Assembly (NCBI GenBank): GCA_026686845.1
Contig: JAIVEN010000003.1
Location: forward strand, 6,140,501-6,204,500
Direction: 5' to 3'
From: Adenanthera pavonina
Taxonomy: Eukaryota > Streptophyta > Magnoliopsida > Fabales > Fabaceae
Length of the DNA stretch: 64,000 nucleotides
Each line of letters starts with the position of its first letter. Position 1 is the stretch's first letter. Below, piece after piece: positions 1 through 12,731 of the stretch. The notes beneath the pieces were generated by a model. That model was not told the DNA's origin. It was given only the letters and a program-made list of their open reading frames with translations, and did no database searches. The position numbers were made by a program, and so were the translations under genes.

Positions 1-1714
1 CTCTCAAAGCATCCTCGAAGGAAGACCTTTCAAAGCCACTAGAAGCAGCAGAAGGCACAGCAGAAGCAGCCATCATGTCATGGAAAAGAGAAGTAGTAGG
101 TGGAGATGCTGTATTGCAATTTGCAGCAGTAGCACCATCTTCCAAGTAATCAGAGGCGAACCCAGCAACTTTATTCCCATAAGAAGCCAAGGCATGAGGC
201 AACCCCATCTGGTCACGTGAAGGCATACCCAAACCAGAAACTGCTGAAGATGAGGATGAATTAGGCATGGGGGTACATTGATGATCAGATGGAGGCATGT
301 GACCTATTTGTGATGCTTTCTGCAGCAAAGCAGTGGCTGACATGTAAGGAGGAGGTGGGGATGATTGGAAAGAATGAAGGGAAGGTGTGGGGTTAGGGTT
401 TTGATGGTGATGGATTAAATTTAAGGATTGGTCTAAATGTGAGGAGGAGAAAGGCCTGAGGGTGCCTCCAGTTCCAGATTCTCCCAACCATGGTGGAAAG
501 TCTTGTTCTTTTTTCATCAGTACTGGTGGAGGTGGTGGTGGCTCTTGGAGGGGATGGCTATGAAGAAGAGGGTTCACTGCTGTGATTGCTCTTGCACTCT
601 CCTGTGCTAAAGCATCACAGAAGGCTCTGTGTGTGATAAAACTGTCCCTTCTGCAACCATTATCAGAAAAAGCAACCACTAAAAAACAAAATCAATATCA
701 CAATGGTCCACTACTCTATTTCTCTCTCTTCTCTTCCTTGTGTCATTCTTTTGTATATATTTTTCCTTTTCACCTCACACATGGCCATTAAAGCTTGTTA
801 AATAACCTCTCTCACTCTACAGCTTAATTCAAAGAAACTATGTATATATATAAGGCCACTTCTTTTGCATTTTCTTTGTATTGAAAAAGCGTCATTCATG
901 AAAACTAATTAAATTGGAGTAATTAGAAGGTGTTGTTACCTAGAGAAGAGTGTTCCACAGTCACATTTGTACTCCTTGGTGCCACAAATTTTGGAGTGAG
1001 CCTTCCAATCGGACTGAACAGCGTAACGCTTGGAGCATTTCTCACACTTCCATTTTTTCTCGCCGTGCTTCCTGCAGAAATGCTTCTTGATTCCGGTAAG
1101 GTCTCCGAGGGCCCTGGAGGGGTCATGGTGAACACACGTTGCCTCCGGGCACACATATACCTTCTTTTTAATTGTTTCTTTGTTGCTTCTTTGCTTCAGC
1201 TTCCATGGCAAATTGTGCCCTCTTCTATGAAGCTGAAGATTTTGGTCTCTTTGAAACCCTTTGTTGCATATTTCGCAAATGAATCGGTTTGTCGCCAAGA
1301 GGGTCTTGGGAGAAAAGGCTATTACTTCAGCTTCAGGGTCTGAAATGATTGAAGTTAACCAGTGAGCACTAACGAAATCCACAGATCGTAATTCAAAAAT
1401 AATATATAGGCTAATCATAAGAAACAAACATTGCTTTTTTGCAGCAAACCCAGTATATACCTTCAATTTAAAAAAATAATAAAGAAAAAGAAGATAATCA
1501 ATATACTGTTGATATGATTTATATGACCTGGATTGCCTGGAAGGTTTCTCTTCTTTTTGGGTTGTAGTTCTTGATTAGTTGAAGTGGAGGAGTACTGCTG
1601 AGGATAGAGAGAGACAGAAGTATCATTTCTGGTCCCAGAAGAAGAAGCGCTTATTTCACTGGATGCAGATGTCAAATTGGACATATTTTCCTCCACCACC
1701 AAATCTTTCATCAT
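1..1714 (-). CDS. IDD-family (INDETERMINATE DOMAIN) C2H2 zinc-finger transcription factor, 3'-partial
   Basis: Exons on the minus strand: 1714-1528, 1339-940 and 650-1, all with GT-AG introns; the last exon runs off the window, so about 412 residues are visible. Residues 53-56 (KKKR) form a basic nuclear-localisation-like patch. From about residue 79 comes the four-finger ID domain: CEIC..H..H, a CVHHDPSRALGDLTGIKKH finger, then the C2HC-type KCEKCSKRYAVQSDWKAH and CDCGTLFSRRDSFITHRAFC fingers. The visible C-terminus (SGFERSSFEDAL) resembles the conserved IDD tail; the TRDFLG-type motif expected further on lies outside. IDD proteins are nuclear DNA-binding regulators that often work with DELLA and GRAS proteins. 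The ATG at 1714 gives MMKDLVVEENMSNLTSAS, an N-terminus I recognise from this family; a second ATG follows directly. The subfamily is not assigned. Confidence 0.95.
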
Positions 1715-2300
1715 CTTTCCACAGACTAGCTGTGAGATTTAAATCTATCGCAGATCGGCATTTGCAGCACCAGCTTGAAGGGGAATCTGAGATCTGAGGT
1801 GCAGATATAGAGACTGCTTGCTTACACTGGAAATTATGCAACAATTAATTGAAACAAATAATAGAAAAACTGTATTAATCGTCTGTGGTGGTATTCCCAC
1901 TTAATTTAAATAAACATATATATATATATAGCTCTCTAGCTACCGAATTTTAAGGAGAGAAAAAGTGAGAAAAGTGAGTGAATTTCAAGATGGATAGTCT
2001 GTAGCGACCGGAAACCTACGATCCAATAATAATTGTGATACGTGTAGGGGTAGCTGAAGCAACCTGCAGGAAGGTGCGTGAAGAAGGTAGCTGCTAAACA
2101 CAGTGAATTTGTGTAGCTAGTTGAGGAAATTTCATGGAGTTGTCTGGATGCGAGAGTATGGGAAGGAGAAGGGAGGAAGAGGAAAGAGAAAGAAGGGAGA
2201 GAGAGCAGGGAGGGGAGAGAAGGATGTGGATGAGAGAAAAGGATTCCTTTGAAGCTCACACGTCCATACAGGACCATAACCCAAGCCAAACAGGGCTTGT
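1715..2300 (-). promoter_or_regulatory. 5' leader and promoter of the IDD gene
   Basis: This stretch lies upstream of the IDD start codon. A run of TA repeats at about 1916-1930 (minus strand) could serve as a TATA box some 200 bases before the ATG. From 2150 to 2240 the minus strand is strongly CT-rich, as in many plant leaders. Open frames here have CT-derived composition and no recognisable domain, so I call no gene. Confidence 0.35.
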
Positions 2301-2904
2301 TCTGACGTGCACTTTCTGTCTTTTCCTTTGTTTGCTTCCTACATTTTCTAAAATTTTCTCCCTTAATAACTGCTTTACATTATGAGATCATGATTTTTCC
2401 CTTCTCTTGTTAATTCATTCAAATATTATCCATTATTATATATATATACACATATATACATATTCTGAATGTGTGTGTCTGACATTATTGATTGATTATT
2501 CAGGCCAACATTCTCTCCCCCCTAAAAAGTAGAGATAAAGTAATCCAGATCCAGAGAGATTATGAACTTTTAACATCATGGGTAAAAGTGATAAAGAGAA
2601 AACCTGCTTTCACTCTTTCTGCACTCACTGCCATCAATGCTTCATAGATTGGAATTTGCAGACATCCTCCCCATGAACTACAGTTCTTAACTCAATGCTA
2701 TTATGCATCTCTCTCTCTCTAAATGCATTAGTTGATATGAATTCCTGTTTATGACGTTTTTCTTTTGTAAAACTCAACTCTTGTGAAAGAGGAGCATTTA
2801 TTTTCATTGCTTCTGAAGTTAAACGTGAAGGGAATATAGGTCGGTCCCCCATGCATACGGCCAACCCATCACCGCTTATGATAAGATTTTATTGTCAAAA
2901 AGAC

Positions 2905-2926
2905 AGAGAGAGAGAGAGAGAGAGAG
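2905..2926. repeat. (AG)n microsatellite
   Basis: Eleven uninterrupted AG units are followed by GCTCGAG. Confidence 0.9.
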
Positions 2927-3600
2927 CTCGAGGTGTGTCGGTTTATTCTAATTTTTATATGTACATATCTCATGAAAAGTCACTGCCTTTTATTTTGAGT
3001 GTTATAATAAATATATACATATGTTTGTCAACAGTAGAAAATGACAAGGGACTATATATATATATATAGATGGGTGGTGCCAAAGGCCTCTACTTTCGCT
3101 TCCCCTGTCACTGCTGGATGTTTAATTTAAATTTGAGCGGGGGTTTCAAATTCATCTCTGAAATATTCCAACAATGCAATTATGCGAGGGATTATATTCA
3201 GCAGGAAATCATGATTAGTAATTAATTAGTAGTTTAGTGGACAAGAAGTAATTAATTAGTAGCTGAGTGGATGGATCTTAGAATGCATGCATGACGGTAG
3301 GCTAAATAAGTAGCGCACAAAGTGGGACTGAGAGTTACCATTCCATATTTGTTCTGTCAAAACAATCATTACCTTGCATTGCATGCCCACCGTCTCCTCT
3401 CCTATGGTATGTCTTAATCTTATTGCTATACAACAAGGCTCCACATTTATTTTATTAAAAAAAACAATTTCTTTTTTGGAGGAGGAGGGGGTGAGCGTGA
3501 GTGGATCTCGTCTTTTTGGGCTTTTCAAGTGCAAAGAAGATGGATGATATTGGACAAAAATCTTATTCGGTGCTCTTGATCCATATCTTATATAGGAGTC

Positions 3601-3637
3601 TGTGTGTGTGACACACACACACACACACATATATATA
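3601..3637. repeat. Compound (TG)5(AC)9(AT)n microsatellite
   Basis: TG units turn directly into AC units and then AT units. The TG and AC halves are complementary, so the tract can fold back on itself. Confidence 0.9.
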
Positions 3638-4683
3638 ATGTTGCTGGAAAGCTTGGAAGAATAATTAAAATTTTATGGAATTCCAACACAGTGATAGTTA
3701 ATTGTATATTAGGAATATCTTCCGGCCTGTGCAGTAGAAATGACAAATGTTTCACGTTTAACCCCACCTTAGTTGTTGCTTAAAAACAGCTTCGAATTGT
3801 TCTTTCAACGTTCTATATTGTTTTGATGATGTCAAACTTGAAATTTTAATCAAAGATTGGTTGCTTTTGTTGTAATTGAACACGTGTCAAATCTTCAGCT
3901 ATACCATTGAAATCTATAGTAGAAAAAATACTTCAAGTGTTCTTAAGGAGACTGGACAGAGATAATAAGGTGAATGCCGGATAAATTTCTCTATGTGAAT
4001 TCTCTTTTCCCAAGTTTTTAATTTCAGCACCATCACCTGTTCACCTTCTTTTGCTGATACTATTTCATATCTAAATATTTCAACTGTTTGAATGCCATTT
4101 CCCAAAATAACTGTTTATTTTCTCTAGTTTAAAAACTTAATTTTTTTTTAAAAAAATTCTTGTCTCTAAAATTGTCTCCACAATATGACAGGATCCAATC
4201 ATCTAAGTATGTGTAGCACTAACATGATGGCACCCAGCCATTGGCGTTGGAGATATTGCTCTAGACGATTGAGATTGGCTCGTGTGATTTCAGTTGCACA
4301 TCTATTTAAAAAATATTCACTTATTTAATCACCCGTGTTAATTTTAGGGGTCAAATAGCGGACGTTAAGCTATAAATATTACTGCATGTAGCTTTCCATA
4401 TAAATAAAGTATAAAAAAACAACTCCATCAATATTAAGAAAAGTAGTTAATTATTTTAAATTTGTCACAAATTAAATTATTTTTCACAAATACCCTTAAT
4501 ATAATGTCTAAACTTCTACTATTAATTTGATGAAACTTAATTACTACTCCTATCTTAACTAATTTCTACATGTAAAAGTAAAAAAAATAGGTTATTTAAT
4601 GAATAATATAATTGGAATAAACTATTTAATACATCGAACATAGACCATTTGTCTCCGATAATTTAGATTAAAATACCTCTATA

Positions 4684-4739
4684 AAAATTCCATTATATTC
4701 ATGATGAGTATAAAATTCCATTATATTCATGATGAGTAT
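4684..4739. repeat. Perfect 28-bp tandem duplication
   Basis: Two identical head-to-tail copies of a 28-bp unit (4684-4711 and 4712-4739) that begins AAAATTCC and ends GAGTAT. No mismatch is seen, which suggests a recent event. Confidence 0.9.
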
Positions 4740-4880
4740 TTGATTTGGTACACTTATTTTTACAACACAGACACACACACATATATATAAGTAATAAATA
4801 CTCATTTTTTGTGTCATTCTCACCAAGCTTGATGGCCATACTTTTAGCATACCTAAGGTGCAATTCTTTTGTTTTTGACA

Positions 4881-5145
4881 TTTTTTTTTGTTGCTAACCA
4901 AATTGGGAGGGAGGGATGGCGTTCTCAACTCTCGATAAGACTCGAAGTTTGAGTAACTTAAGGGTAGAGTTCTGAGAGAGGATCAGTCACTAGACCACTA
5001 GTAATAGCAAGTACTCACGTCTATTAGGAGTGGAGAAACTCCTCATGATCGATTGTCACCAAATAAGATTGTAACAATAAAAAGGGAATTCAAACTCACA
5101 ATTTGAAAGTTGCAGAATTGTCTCTCTTGCCACTTGTACCAACTT
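4881..5145 (-). mobile_element. Probable tRNA-derived SINE, minus strand
   Basis: Read on the minus strand the element starts near 5145 with a box A-like stretch (GTTGGTACAAGTGG, 5143-5130). A box B-like stretch follows about 33 bases later (AGTTTGAATTCC, 5096-5085), and the element ends in A9 (4889-4881). This order and spacing are those of an internal RNA polymerase III promoter in a plant SINE. Imperfectly similar flanks (CTTTTGT near 4866-4872 and at about 5153-5159) may be a decayed target duplication. No coding capacity is seen or expected. The family is not assigned. Confidence 0.6.
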
Positions 5146-5701
5146 ACATTGCCTTTTGTCATTGTCTTTCTTTTAGTGGAATAAGAGCCTGAGAGGAATA
5201 TTGAGCTCCTCGTATATTAAAAGCCAAACCAAAAGAACCGATTTAAGAAAACGGGCTTTAGAACGGATTGATTCTAATTTGGTGCTGCTCCATCTCCATG
5301 TTGAAACACAGTCCCGTACGTTTGGTTCTAACAAACCATCACATCTCAGCCAAAATTTAAAGCTTTGATCACAATTCCATCCAAATTCAAGTCTCTGGTC
5401 TCCAATAAATTTGGCTGCTCGAGATTTCATTAAAAAAATGGGGAAATTCTTAATGAAATTCGAGAACTATACAAGCTACAATTATGCCAGTGTTTTAAAT
5501 GGTAGTTTTAACTTTTAACTAGAAAGAAGAATTTAACAAATCCACTAGTTGCTATCAACCTATTATAATAAAATAAAATCCCTTGTCGCCATAAAATTTT
5601 TCTAAATTTATTATTTACTCAGTTTGCAGTGAAACTCAACTCCTATGTCAATTTGGCCAAAAACAACTTTTCTGTCAAATATGGAGGTAATGCTAATTTA
5701 A

Positions 5702-5737
<36 letters not shown>

Positions 5738-6615
5738 CAAGAAAACAATATATATACGAAACAATATCCAACGGCTTTAGATGTTTTAGATTTTATAAAA
5801 TAAAAATTACAAATTTTCTCAATAAAAAAATATTACAAATCACATCTGGTATGAAAAGATGAAGGAATAAAAAATGTTACCGAATAGGACAGTTCAACTG
5901 GTCTAATCAGGAAAGTCTTTGTTCAATCATAGATGAAGATTAGACAATTTCAAAACCAGTCAAGAACAGTATAAAACTAGTCAAACCAATACAAAATCAA
6001 TTTGAATAGGTCTTACTTTTATTTTAGTTTACATTAAGTAATATTATTTTTTGTATATATTTTTTCTATATTATAAAATTATATAAATATTACCATGATA
6101 CATAATTATTAATAATAATAAATTTACTTAATAAATAATATGAATATAGAATAGTAATTAATTATTTTAAATTTAAAATATAATTACAAATTATTATTAA
6201 TTTGTTTAAATTTTAATATTAAATTATATATGATATATAAAATTGTCCAAACTTATTAATAATATTTTTAATTTTTTTATGACATATAAAATTAAAAAGT
6301 TATTAAATTTATTTATTTTTAAATTAAATATTAATTTTATAATATAAATAAATATTTTTTATATTTTTTACCTATATATTTAAAATATATTTATTTATTT
6401 ACCAGTCATCTCACTTCGACATTAAACCGCAGTGGCTAATGCGCAGTTCCTTTAAGTAGTTGCAACTTGCAAAAAGATTAAGAAGATGTATGCCTGGGCG
6501 TACCAAGGCACCTCTGAACAGATATGCTTTGGTTGGGCATACATTCGCTCAATCAATGCATTGATGGCGTATTTGAGGGGAAGATTGGAAATTGCAATGA
6601 AGTGAATTAGCAGTG
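5146..6615. other. Intergenic, very AT-rich, with (TAA)n microsatellite
   Basis: No gene is seen. A (TAA)n run fills about 5701-5737, and 6000-6400 is almost pure A/T. The last 200 bases form the proximal 5' flank of the carrier gene; I see no clear TATA box there. Confidence 0.65.
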
Positions 6616-8995
6616 ATGGAGGTAGGAAGGAGTGGGGAGACCCCAGAAAGTCAAACGATGAGAGCAGAGCACCGCGACGCAGAAACAACAAGAAGTTCTA
6701 AATTGAAGCCCCAATCTTCACTGACGACGAGCTTTCACCGTGATCTCATGGCCGGGGCGCTCATGGGTGGGGCGGTGCACACGATCGTGGCACCAATTGA
6801 GAGGGCGAAGCTTTTGTTGCAGACCCAGGAAAGCAATATGGCGATTGTTGCCGGTGGGCGTCGGAAATTCCATGGCATGTTTGATTGTATACTTCATACT
6901 GTCAAGGAAGAAGGCATTCTCTCCTTGTGGAGAGGCAATGGCAGCAGTGTTCTTCGCTATTATCCCTCCGTCGCACTCAATTTCTCTCTCAAGGTTTCCT
7001 CTTAATTTTTACTCATGCAATTCTGTATATATCACAATCTTTTCAATTCCCTTGCTTTCTTTTTGCGAATTAATTCACGGGAAGCTTCGCATATTTGTGG
7101 TGTCTTTGGATTACTCTGGTGTTTGCCTTTCTTGCATTTTTTTGTCTCTGATTTCTGCTATTCTCTTATTATGCCCCTTTACCAGAGGAAAATAATTTCA
7201 ATAAGAACTCCATTCATCTGTGTATCAATCACCAAATCATGTGGTGGGGAAAAGAAAATTCAGCTCACCTGGTGCACACACTCATTCCCCATCTGATTGA
7301 AAATTTACCTGTTTTTGATTTGTTTTATCTCGATAATGCTAGAACTTAGTGAATTATAACTGCGCCAGCAATCTTTCGGTTGGAAGAGAACAACTTTAGT
7401 GTATTGACTTTCAACATAATTTGGGATGAGATGGGTACACTACTTACAGAAAAATGCTGAAAGTAATTTGATCTCAGGCACTGCCCACGTCTGAATTTTT
7501 TGTTTTATTCCAAAATTAATATGATTTAAAGAAAAGGAACAATGCCGAAACATTCCAAAACATTTCGTTATAACAAAAAATGTTAAAAGAAATGAGGGAA
7601 TTTGGATGATTCCCGGCATGGGAGGAGGGAGGGGATGAATAAAGTTTATTCTGGTGTAGGAAAACATAAATATTGCTACTATCATAGAATTACATTTAAA
7701 TTGTAAATTTTAACAATTTTTCTTTGTTTGACTTGAACTGTTGGGCCCTTCCAACCATCAGGTGAAAGGATAGCTTGCAAGTTCATCTTTATCATAGTCA
7801 TTAAGGTAGGAAATTTACTCGGGCTGCTCCAAGAACAACAGCAGCATTTTATCACCTAAAAAACGGAGAGGATGTAAACAGCAGGCCTGATCCAAGGTAG
7901 TGAAAAAAATTAAGAGCAAGAAATGCAAACCCTGCTTTTTGAAATTATTACTAGAGAATGGTTCTAACTATCTTGGCATTGTTGTTTTGTTTGTTTTGCC
8001 TTTCCCAGTTCCCTCCTTCCATTTCCCCTTGTATTCCTTACTCCCTTTTTCTAATCACCTATGGTTCAGACAAAGGTAAGAGCAGACAATCAAACACGGT
8101 GGATGACTTCTTCCAACAAAAAATGTCACCTCGTCCCACCATCTATGCATGTTCAAGAAATATATTGCGCAATATTACAGAAAGAAGTTACATTTCTGGA
8201 ACTCAAAACATTGCATTTACAGTCTAGCTAGGATATATCTCTATATTTTAATTTATTTGTGATTCACTCGTTTAATTGATGAATGGTCATAACAAGTAAA
8301 CGCACACTATGTGATGTTACAGTTAATGCAGAGTGTTGATAAGGTATTTTATTCAACAGGATCTTTACAGAAACATATTGAGAAGTGGAAACTACTATGA
8401 TAACAATCTTTTCTCTGGTGCATCCGCTAATTTTATTGCTGGGGCTGGAGCCGGGTGTACAACGTTGGTGTTGGTATACCCGCTAGATATTGCACATACT
8501 CGCCTCGCTGCTGATATTGGAAGAACACAAGTTCGCCAGTTTCAAGGCATCCACCATTTCCTGGCTACCATATACAAAAAGGATGGGATTGTAGGGATTT
8601 ACAGGGGTCTTCCTGCGTCTCTACAAGGCATGCTGGTACACCGAGGCCTTTACTTCGGAGGTTTTGATACGATGAAAGAAATACTGGGTGAAGGATCAAA
8701 ACCCGAGTTGGCATTGTGGAAACGTTGGGTGGTAGCTCAGGCGGTGACAACGTCTGCTGGGTTGATATCATATCCATTAGATACAGTTCGAAGGAGGATG
8801 ATGATGCAGTCTGGCATGGAGAAGCCAGTATTCAGCAGTACCCTGGACTGCTGGAGGAAGATATATAGGACAGAGGGGTTGCCTTCGTTTTACCGGGGGG
8901 CAGTCTCCAACATGTTTAGGAGCACTGGGGCTGCAGCTATCTTAGTCTTGTATGACGAGGTCAAGAAATTTCTGAATATTTCTTTTGGTCACTGA
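6616..8995 (+). CDS. ADP/ATP carrier of the plasma-membrane type (PM-ANT1-like), mitochondrial carrier family
   Basis: Exons 6616-6993 and 8360-8995, GT-AG intron of 1,366 bp, 337 residues. Three carrier repeats are visible with signatures PIERAK (60-65), PLDIAH (167-172) and PLDTVR (265-270). The RRRMMM hallmark of adenine-nucleotide exchangers spans 270-275. Overall sequence and length match the Arabidopsis At5g56450 group (PM-ANT1), reported as an ATP exporter of the plasma membrane, unlike the classical mitochondrial AACs. The second signature has His where Arg or Lys is usual, as I recall also for At5g56450. The ATG at 6616 follows a GTG that some gene finders may take as start. The N-terminus (about 40 residues) is hydrophilic and lacks an obvious mitochondrial presequence. 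Transport of ATP/ADP is inferred from family. Confidence 0.93.
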
Positions 8996-11900
8996 TTCGT
9001 TTCATACCAACGTTAATGTGTCAGTGTCGCCTTCAGAAATGGGGAGATTTGATTTTATAAAAAGAACAAAGGAACACCATCACAGTTCATTTTATGTTTG
9101 ATAAGTGAAGGATCCGATTTATCATTCATTAGCCAAGTTGCTTTTGTGGCTGCGTGCGGGTATATGCTAAGACAATTAGGGTTACATAAGACATACGGAG
9201 AGGAATTTGGGTCAAGCCCAGAATCATGTGCCTATAGGACTCCTGGGGCTAAGAAAATTGGACTAAGTTGGCCCAAAGTAGCAACCTCATTGGTTTTTCC
9301 AAAAGCAAAAAAAAAAAAGGGGGAGTGAGATGAATGTAAGGGTATTTGATGTGAAGTTTAGTGTGGTAAAATGAAAGAAGAAAAGCGGCTTTGGATGTTT
9401 GGACAATGTTTTCGGAAGGGAGTGCATCAAATTAAAAACCCAAGCATTAAGGAACACTTTTAGTTTAGTGGGGGCTATTTGCTACTTTAGGTGCATAATT
9501 TTGTTTAGTGACGCACTTTGCAAACGTATTGTTCATTTTTTTAAAAGAAGAATAAAAACAAAAATAATAATGTGTGGAATGGGGATTGTCCACAATGGGG
9601 GGCTTCGTTTGGGAAGGAATCGTGAGGAGATTCTCGTGACGTTAGGGTGTAAAGATTCTAAAATGGGGTGGCCCTCAATGGTGTGAACGGAAAGGAATGC
9701 CGTGGCATGCATACCATGTCGGATGAAGTATATTTTAAAGAAAAAAAGAAATAGAAAAATGGGGAAAGTGAAGAGCGCACTGAGTGTTTGGGGGTTGTGG
9801 CCGAGGGTGTCGTGGTTGATGCCATCACCGCCTTTCTTTTCTTTACAAACGATTGGGACTCTTAACTTAGATGTGGGTTAACCACCCCTGCCCTTAATTA
9901 TCACCACTCCTCTCTGCCTCTTTTTCCCTATTTGGGAAAAAAATCGTCCCATTTTTTTTAAAATTCTAGTATCAATTTTAATTTTAGCCTCTTACATGCT
10001 TTTGAAGTAATAATTAGAATGGATTATATTTTTTTTTAATTATCGTTTGCTTATATTTGATCATTACTTTTATTTTAAAAATTATATTTATCTTTTGTCA
10101 TAATTATGTTTCTATCAATTTTGTTTGATTAGTAGCTTTCAATTTAACTATTATGTCAATAATAATAAAATTATAATTTCTGTCTAAAACTTTGCTTACA
10201 ATACTTTTGTTCAATATTAGAACCGACGTGTTTAAAAGCGGTCCATATCCCACCCATTTTTTTTATCTCAACTTGCTTCTTCGTGATGAACATTTTATAA
10301 TCTGATACCAAACATGAATAATAATTAAATTATTGTTTTTTCATATTAAAAATAAAGCTGCAATTTTTTATTTTGATTAAATTAAGATAGCAAAGTGGGA
10401 AGAGCCGTACTTTTTTCGATTTCGTAGCCATTTTGAGTTTTAGTTAATTCGTGGCAGGAGTGAGCTTAGACACCCAAATTGGATGCTTTGCTTCTTAAGG
10501 ATGATGCGATGCTTACACGAACGCAGCGAGTTAACATCTCTAACTTAATTTTTTTTCCAACTATACTTTTATTTATTAGTATGAAATTGCTAGTGTGGAT
10601 TCAATTGGAACAAAAATAATATACTATTAAATGAAATGAAAGGGATATAGAGAGAAAAGAGAGAGTTTTTTTTTGGGGGGGGGGGTGTTTGATGGTGTTA
10701 ATGTTGTCTATGCCATGACGCAGTGCCCTTGAAGCTGTCTGTGGGCATCATCACAAAATTTCATTAATTGCCTCCACTATTAAACTTTCGAATCTTTCCG
10801 GGGTACTTCCCCCTTCTCGGTCTTTTATTGTCTTTGGTTAGCCCTAGATTCTATATATAATAATTGTTAAAATATCTCCACCAATGTCTACTATTGCATA
10901 CTACTTATTTATTTCGACTAATTGTTGATTATACAAGCCCAGGAAACCAAACAATTTATGACTTGTATAATCTGTCCATCCCTTCCTTTCTTTTCGAAGT
11001 GCAGGATTTTGATGTAAGTTAAAATAAAGCAATTCCATCACTCTCAACTCTCAAGAGAAAAATTTTAGTTTAAAAGATAGGACCAATATATGCTGATCTA
11101 GTCCCAAAAAAACAAAACAAGATTCCGTCTCCTTTAGCGTAGGTACATGATAATCATACTGACTTGAAATAACGGCGTTATATGAACACACGATACCAAA
11201 AGTAATTCTGACAAAGCCAACAAAATTATTCAGAAATTAAGTATATATATACTTGATGATAATTGATAAATGAGAGAACAATTAACAAGACCAAAGCCAT
11301 GGGATTAAAAGGGCGTTCATGAAAGGTACAAGAGAGCAAAGCACCAAAAGGGAGGAAAGGAGTCGTGTTTGCTTAGAACATTTAATTGGCAATAATTGAA
11401 GAAGCATTTGTCCCTATATATGCTTTCCTCCTCTTCTTTCAGCTTCTTTTCCATAGTTAAAAACACTTTGTAAACCCCCCCCCCCTCCTCCGTCCTCTTC
11501 CTTCAAGACTTAACCCCACAAAGGGGGAATAAAGATCGATCTTGCCTTCCCTCTTTGGACGGCCCCGATTACCCCTTATCCTTAGTAAATGGCGCCAACA
11601 ACAGACTGCTGGCATGAAAGAGTAATTAATTAATCCAAAAGCGTAAGAAATTTCGCATATCTATCTATCTATCTATTATTGATATACAGAGAGAGAGAGA
11701 GAGCAGAGAAATGATAAGCTTGGAATTTGGGTGAGGAGAATGGGAAAGTAATATAATATTGGGCTACCCCTCTGAGTGCTTAATAATTGGGAATGGGACC
11801 CAGGTGACTACTGACACGGAGTCTGAGTTATGACTCGGCGAAACGTTGTAGAACCAAAGCTACGTTTTGGGACAGCACTGCACAAACTGGATACCCTAAT

Positions 11901-12233
11901 ACACGTGTTCCCTCCTTAGGCAGCGAGTATCATTCACGCCAAACCATACTCGCACATTTATTCCAATCTATTCTTTCCCTATTGACTACGCACTCCGTAC
12001 TCACTCCAAACCCAAACAACACAGAAAAGAACCAAACAAACAACAAACAAATATATATTGGCTTTCCTAAATTCTCTTATGCTCATCGTTTCAATTCCAT
12101 TACCGAACAGGCAAATACCTCATGGATTCAGATTTCATACTCCAACCAAGATCATACAAATTAGTTATATCAACATCTTTTTTTTTTCCTGGGGGAATAT
12201 TAATGATGAGGGGATAAATTAATCAATGATGAA
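8996..12233. other. Intergenic between the PM-ANT1-like gene and the glutaredoxin gene
   Basis: The first few hundred bases are 3' UTR of the carrier. No gene is supported further on. A T9/G11 homopolymer junction lies at 10666-10685. A TATA-like CTATATATGC near 11412-11421 (plus strand) is followed by a CT-rich leader-like tract with a C-run, but only a 13-codon frame starts downstream. A GC-richer patch at 11790-11960 carries a CACGTG. The final part is probably 3' UTR of the minus-strand glutaredoxin. Confidence 0.55.
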
Positions 12234-12731
12234 TCATACCCAGAGAGCACCGACTTCAACCAGCTTTGGAACGAGGTGGCCGCTGAGATGGAGGGCGACC
12301 AGGGACTCCAGACCACCGATGCAGACGCCGCCGATGAAAACGGCCGGGGCACGATTGCGGAGGGATTCGGTGTCGAGGTCGGAGGAGGTAGGGAGAGCGG
12401 CGATCTCGTGGTCGTCCAATTCGATGACGGTGGGATGGACGCCGATGGTGGCGAGCAGGTTCTTCATGACGTGGCACATGCAGCAAGAGGATCGGCTGAA
12501 GATGATGACCGGGTGCTCCGAGATGAGGCGTTGGATTCGGGCCTCGGTGGGTTCGTCCACGTCGATGGATAAGGAGGAGGAGGAGGAGGAGGAAGAGGAG
12601 GAGTTGGTCATGGCGCTGGTGATGGAGGAGGAGGTCGCGAGGTCCAGATGGACGACATCGTTTGAGCAGCGGCGTAACCCTTGCATCTCTTCGTACACTG
12701 GTAGTGAAGAGAGAGATTGACTTGATGTCAA
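12234..12731 (-). CDS. CC-type glutaredoxin (ROXY class, GRXC6-like)
   Basis: Single exon, 165 residues. The active site is CCMC (83-86), the signature of the land-plant-specific CC-type class, and the cis-proline loop reads APAVFIGG (128-135). The C-terminus is LVPKLVEVGALWV. Residues 16-31 (MQGLRRCSNDVVHLDL) and the segment before the active site resemble GRXC6 (At4g33040, ROXY21). Family members act with TGA bZIP factors in the nucleus and cytosol as redox-linked transcriptional modulators. The ATG at 12731 gives the longest frame; the methionine at codon 16 (12686) is a realistic alternative because conservation seems to begin there. Residues 43-57 are nearly all serine from an (AGG/TCC)-like repeat. 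The final residue is Val where ALWL is usual in many ROXYs. The gene is strikingly GC-richer than its surroundings. Confidence 0.93.
   Translation of the reverse strand: MTSSQSLSSLPVYEEMQGLRRCSNDVVHLDLATSSSITSAMTNSSSSSSSSSSLSIDVDEPTEARIQRLISEHPVIIFSRSSCCMCHVMKNLLATIGVHPTVIELDDHEIAALPTSSDLDTESLRNRAPAVFIGGVCIGGLESLVALHLSGHLVPKLVEVGALWV

Larger units (their letters stand above)
2300..4880. other. Intergenic, AT-rich, with microsatellites
   Basis: No gene is seen. The stretch holds an (AG)11 run at 2905-2926, a compound (TG)n(AC)n(AT)n repeat at 3601-3637, and a perfect 28-bp tandem duplication at 4684-4711 and 4712-4739. Short open frames are not supported by any motif. Confidence 0.7.

Noticed and set aside
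930..1343. 137-codon plus-strand open frame
   Set aside because: It is the antisense of IDD exon 2, whose zinc-finger coding on the minus strand is unmistakable.
1936..2289. 117-codon minus-strand frame upstream of the IDD gene
   Set aside because: The translation is Ser/Pro/Leu-rich from a CT-rich leader, with no domain.
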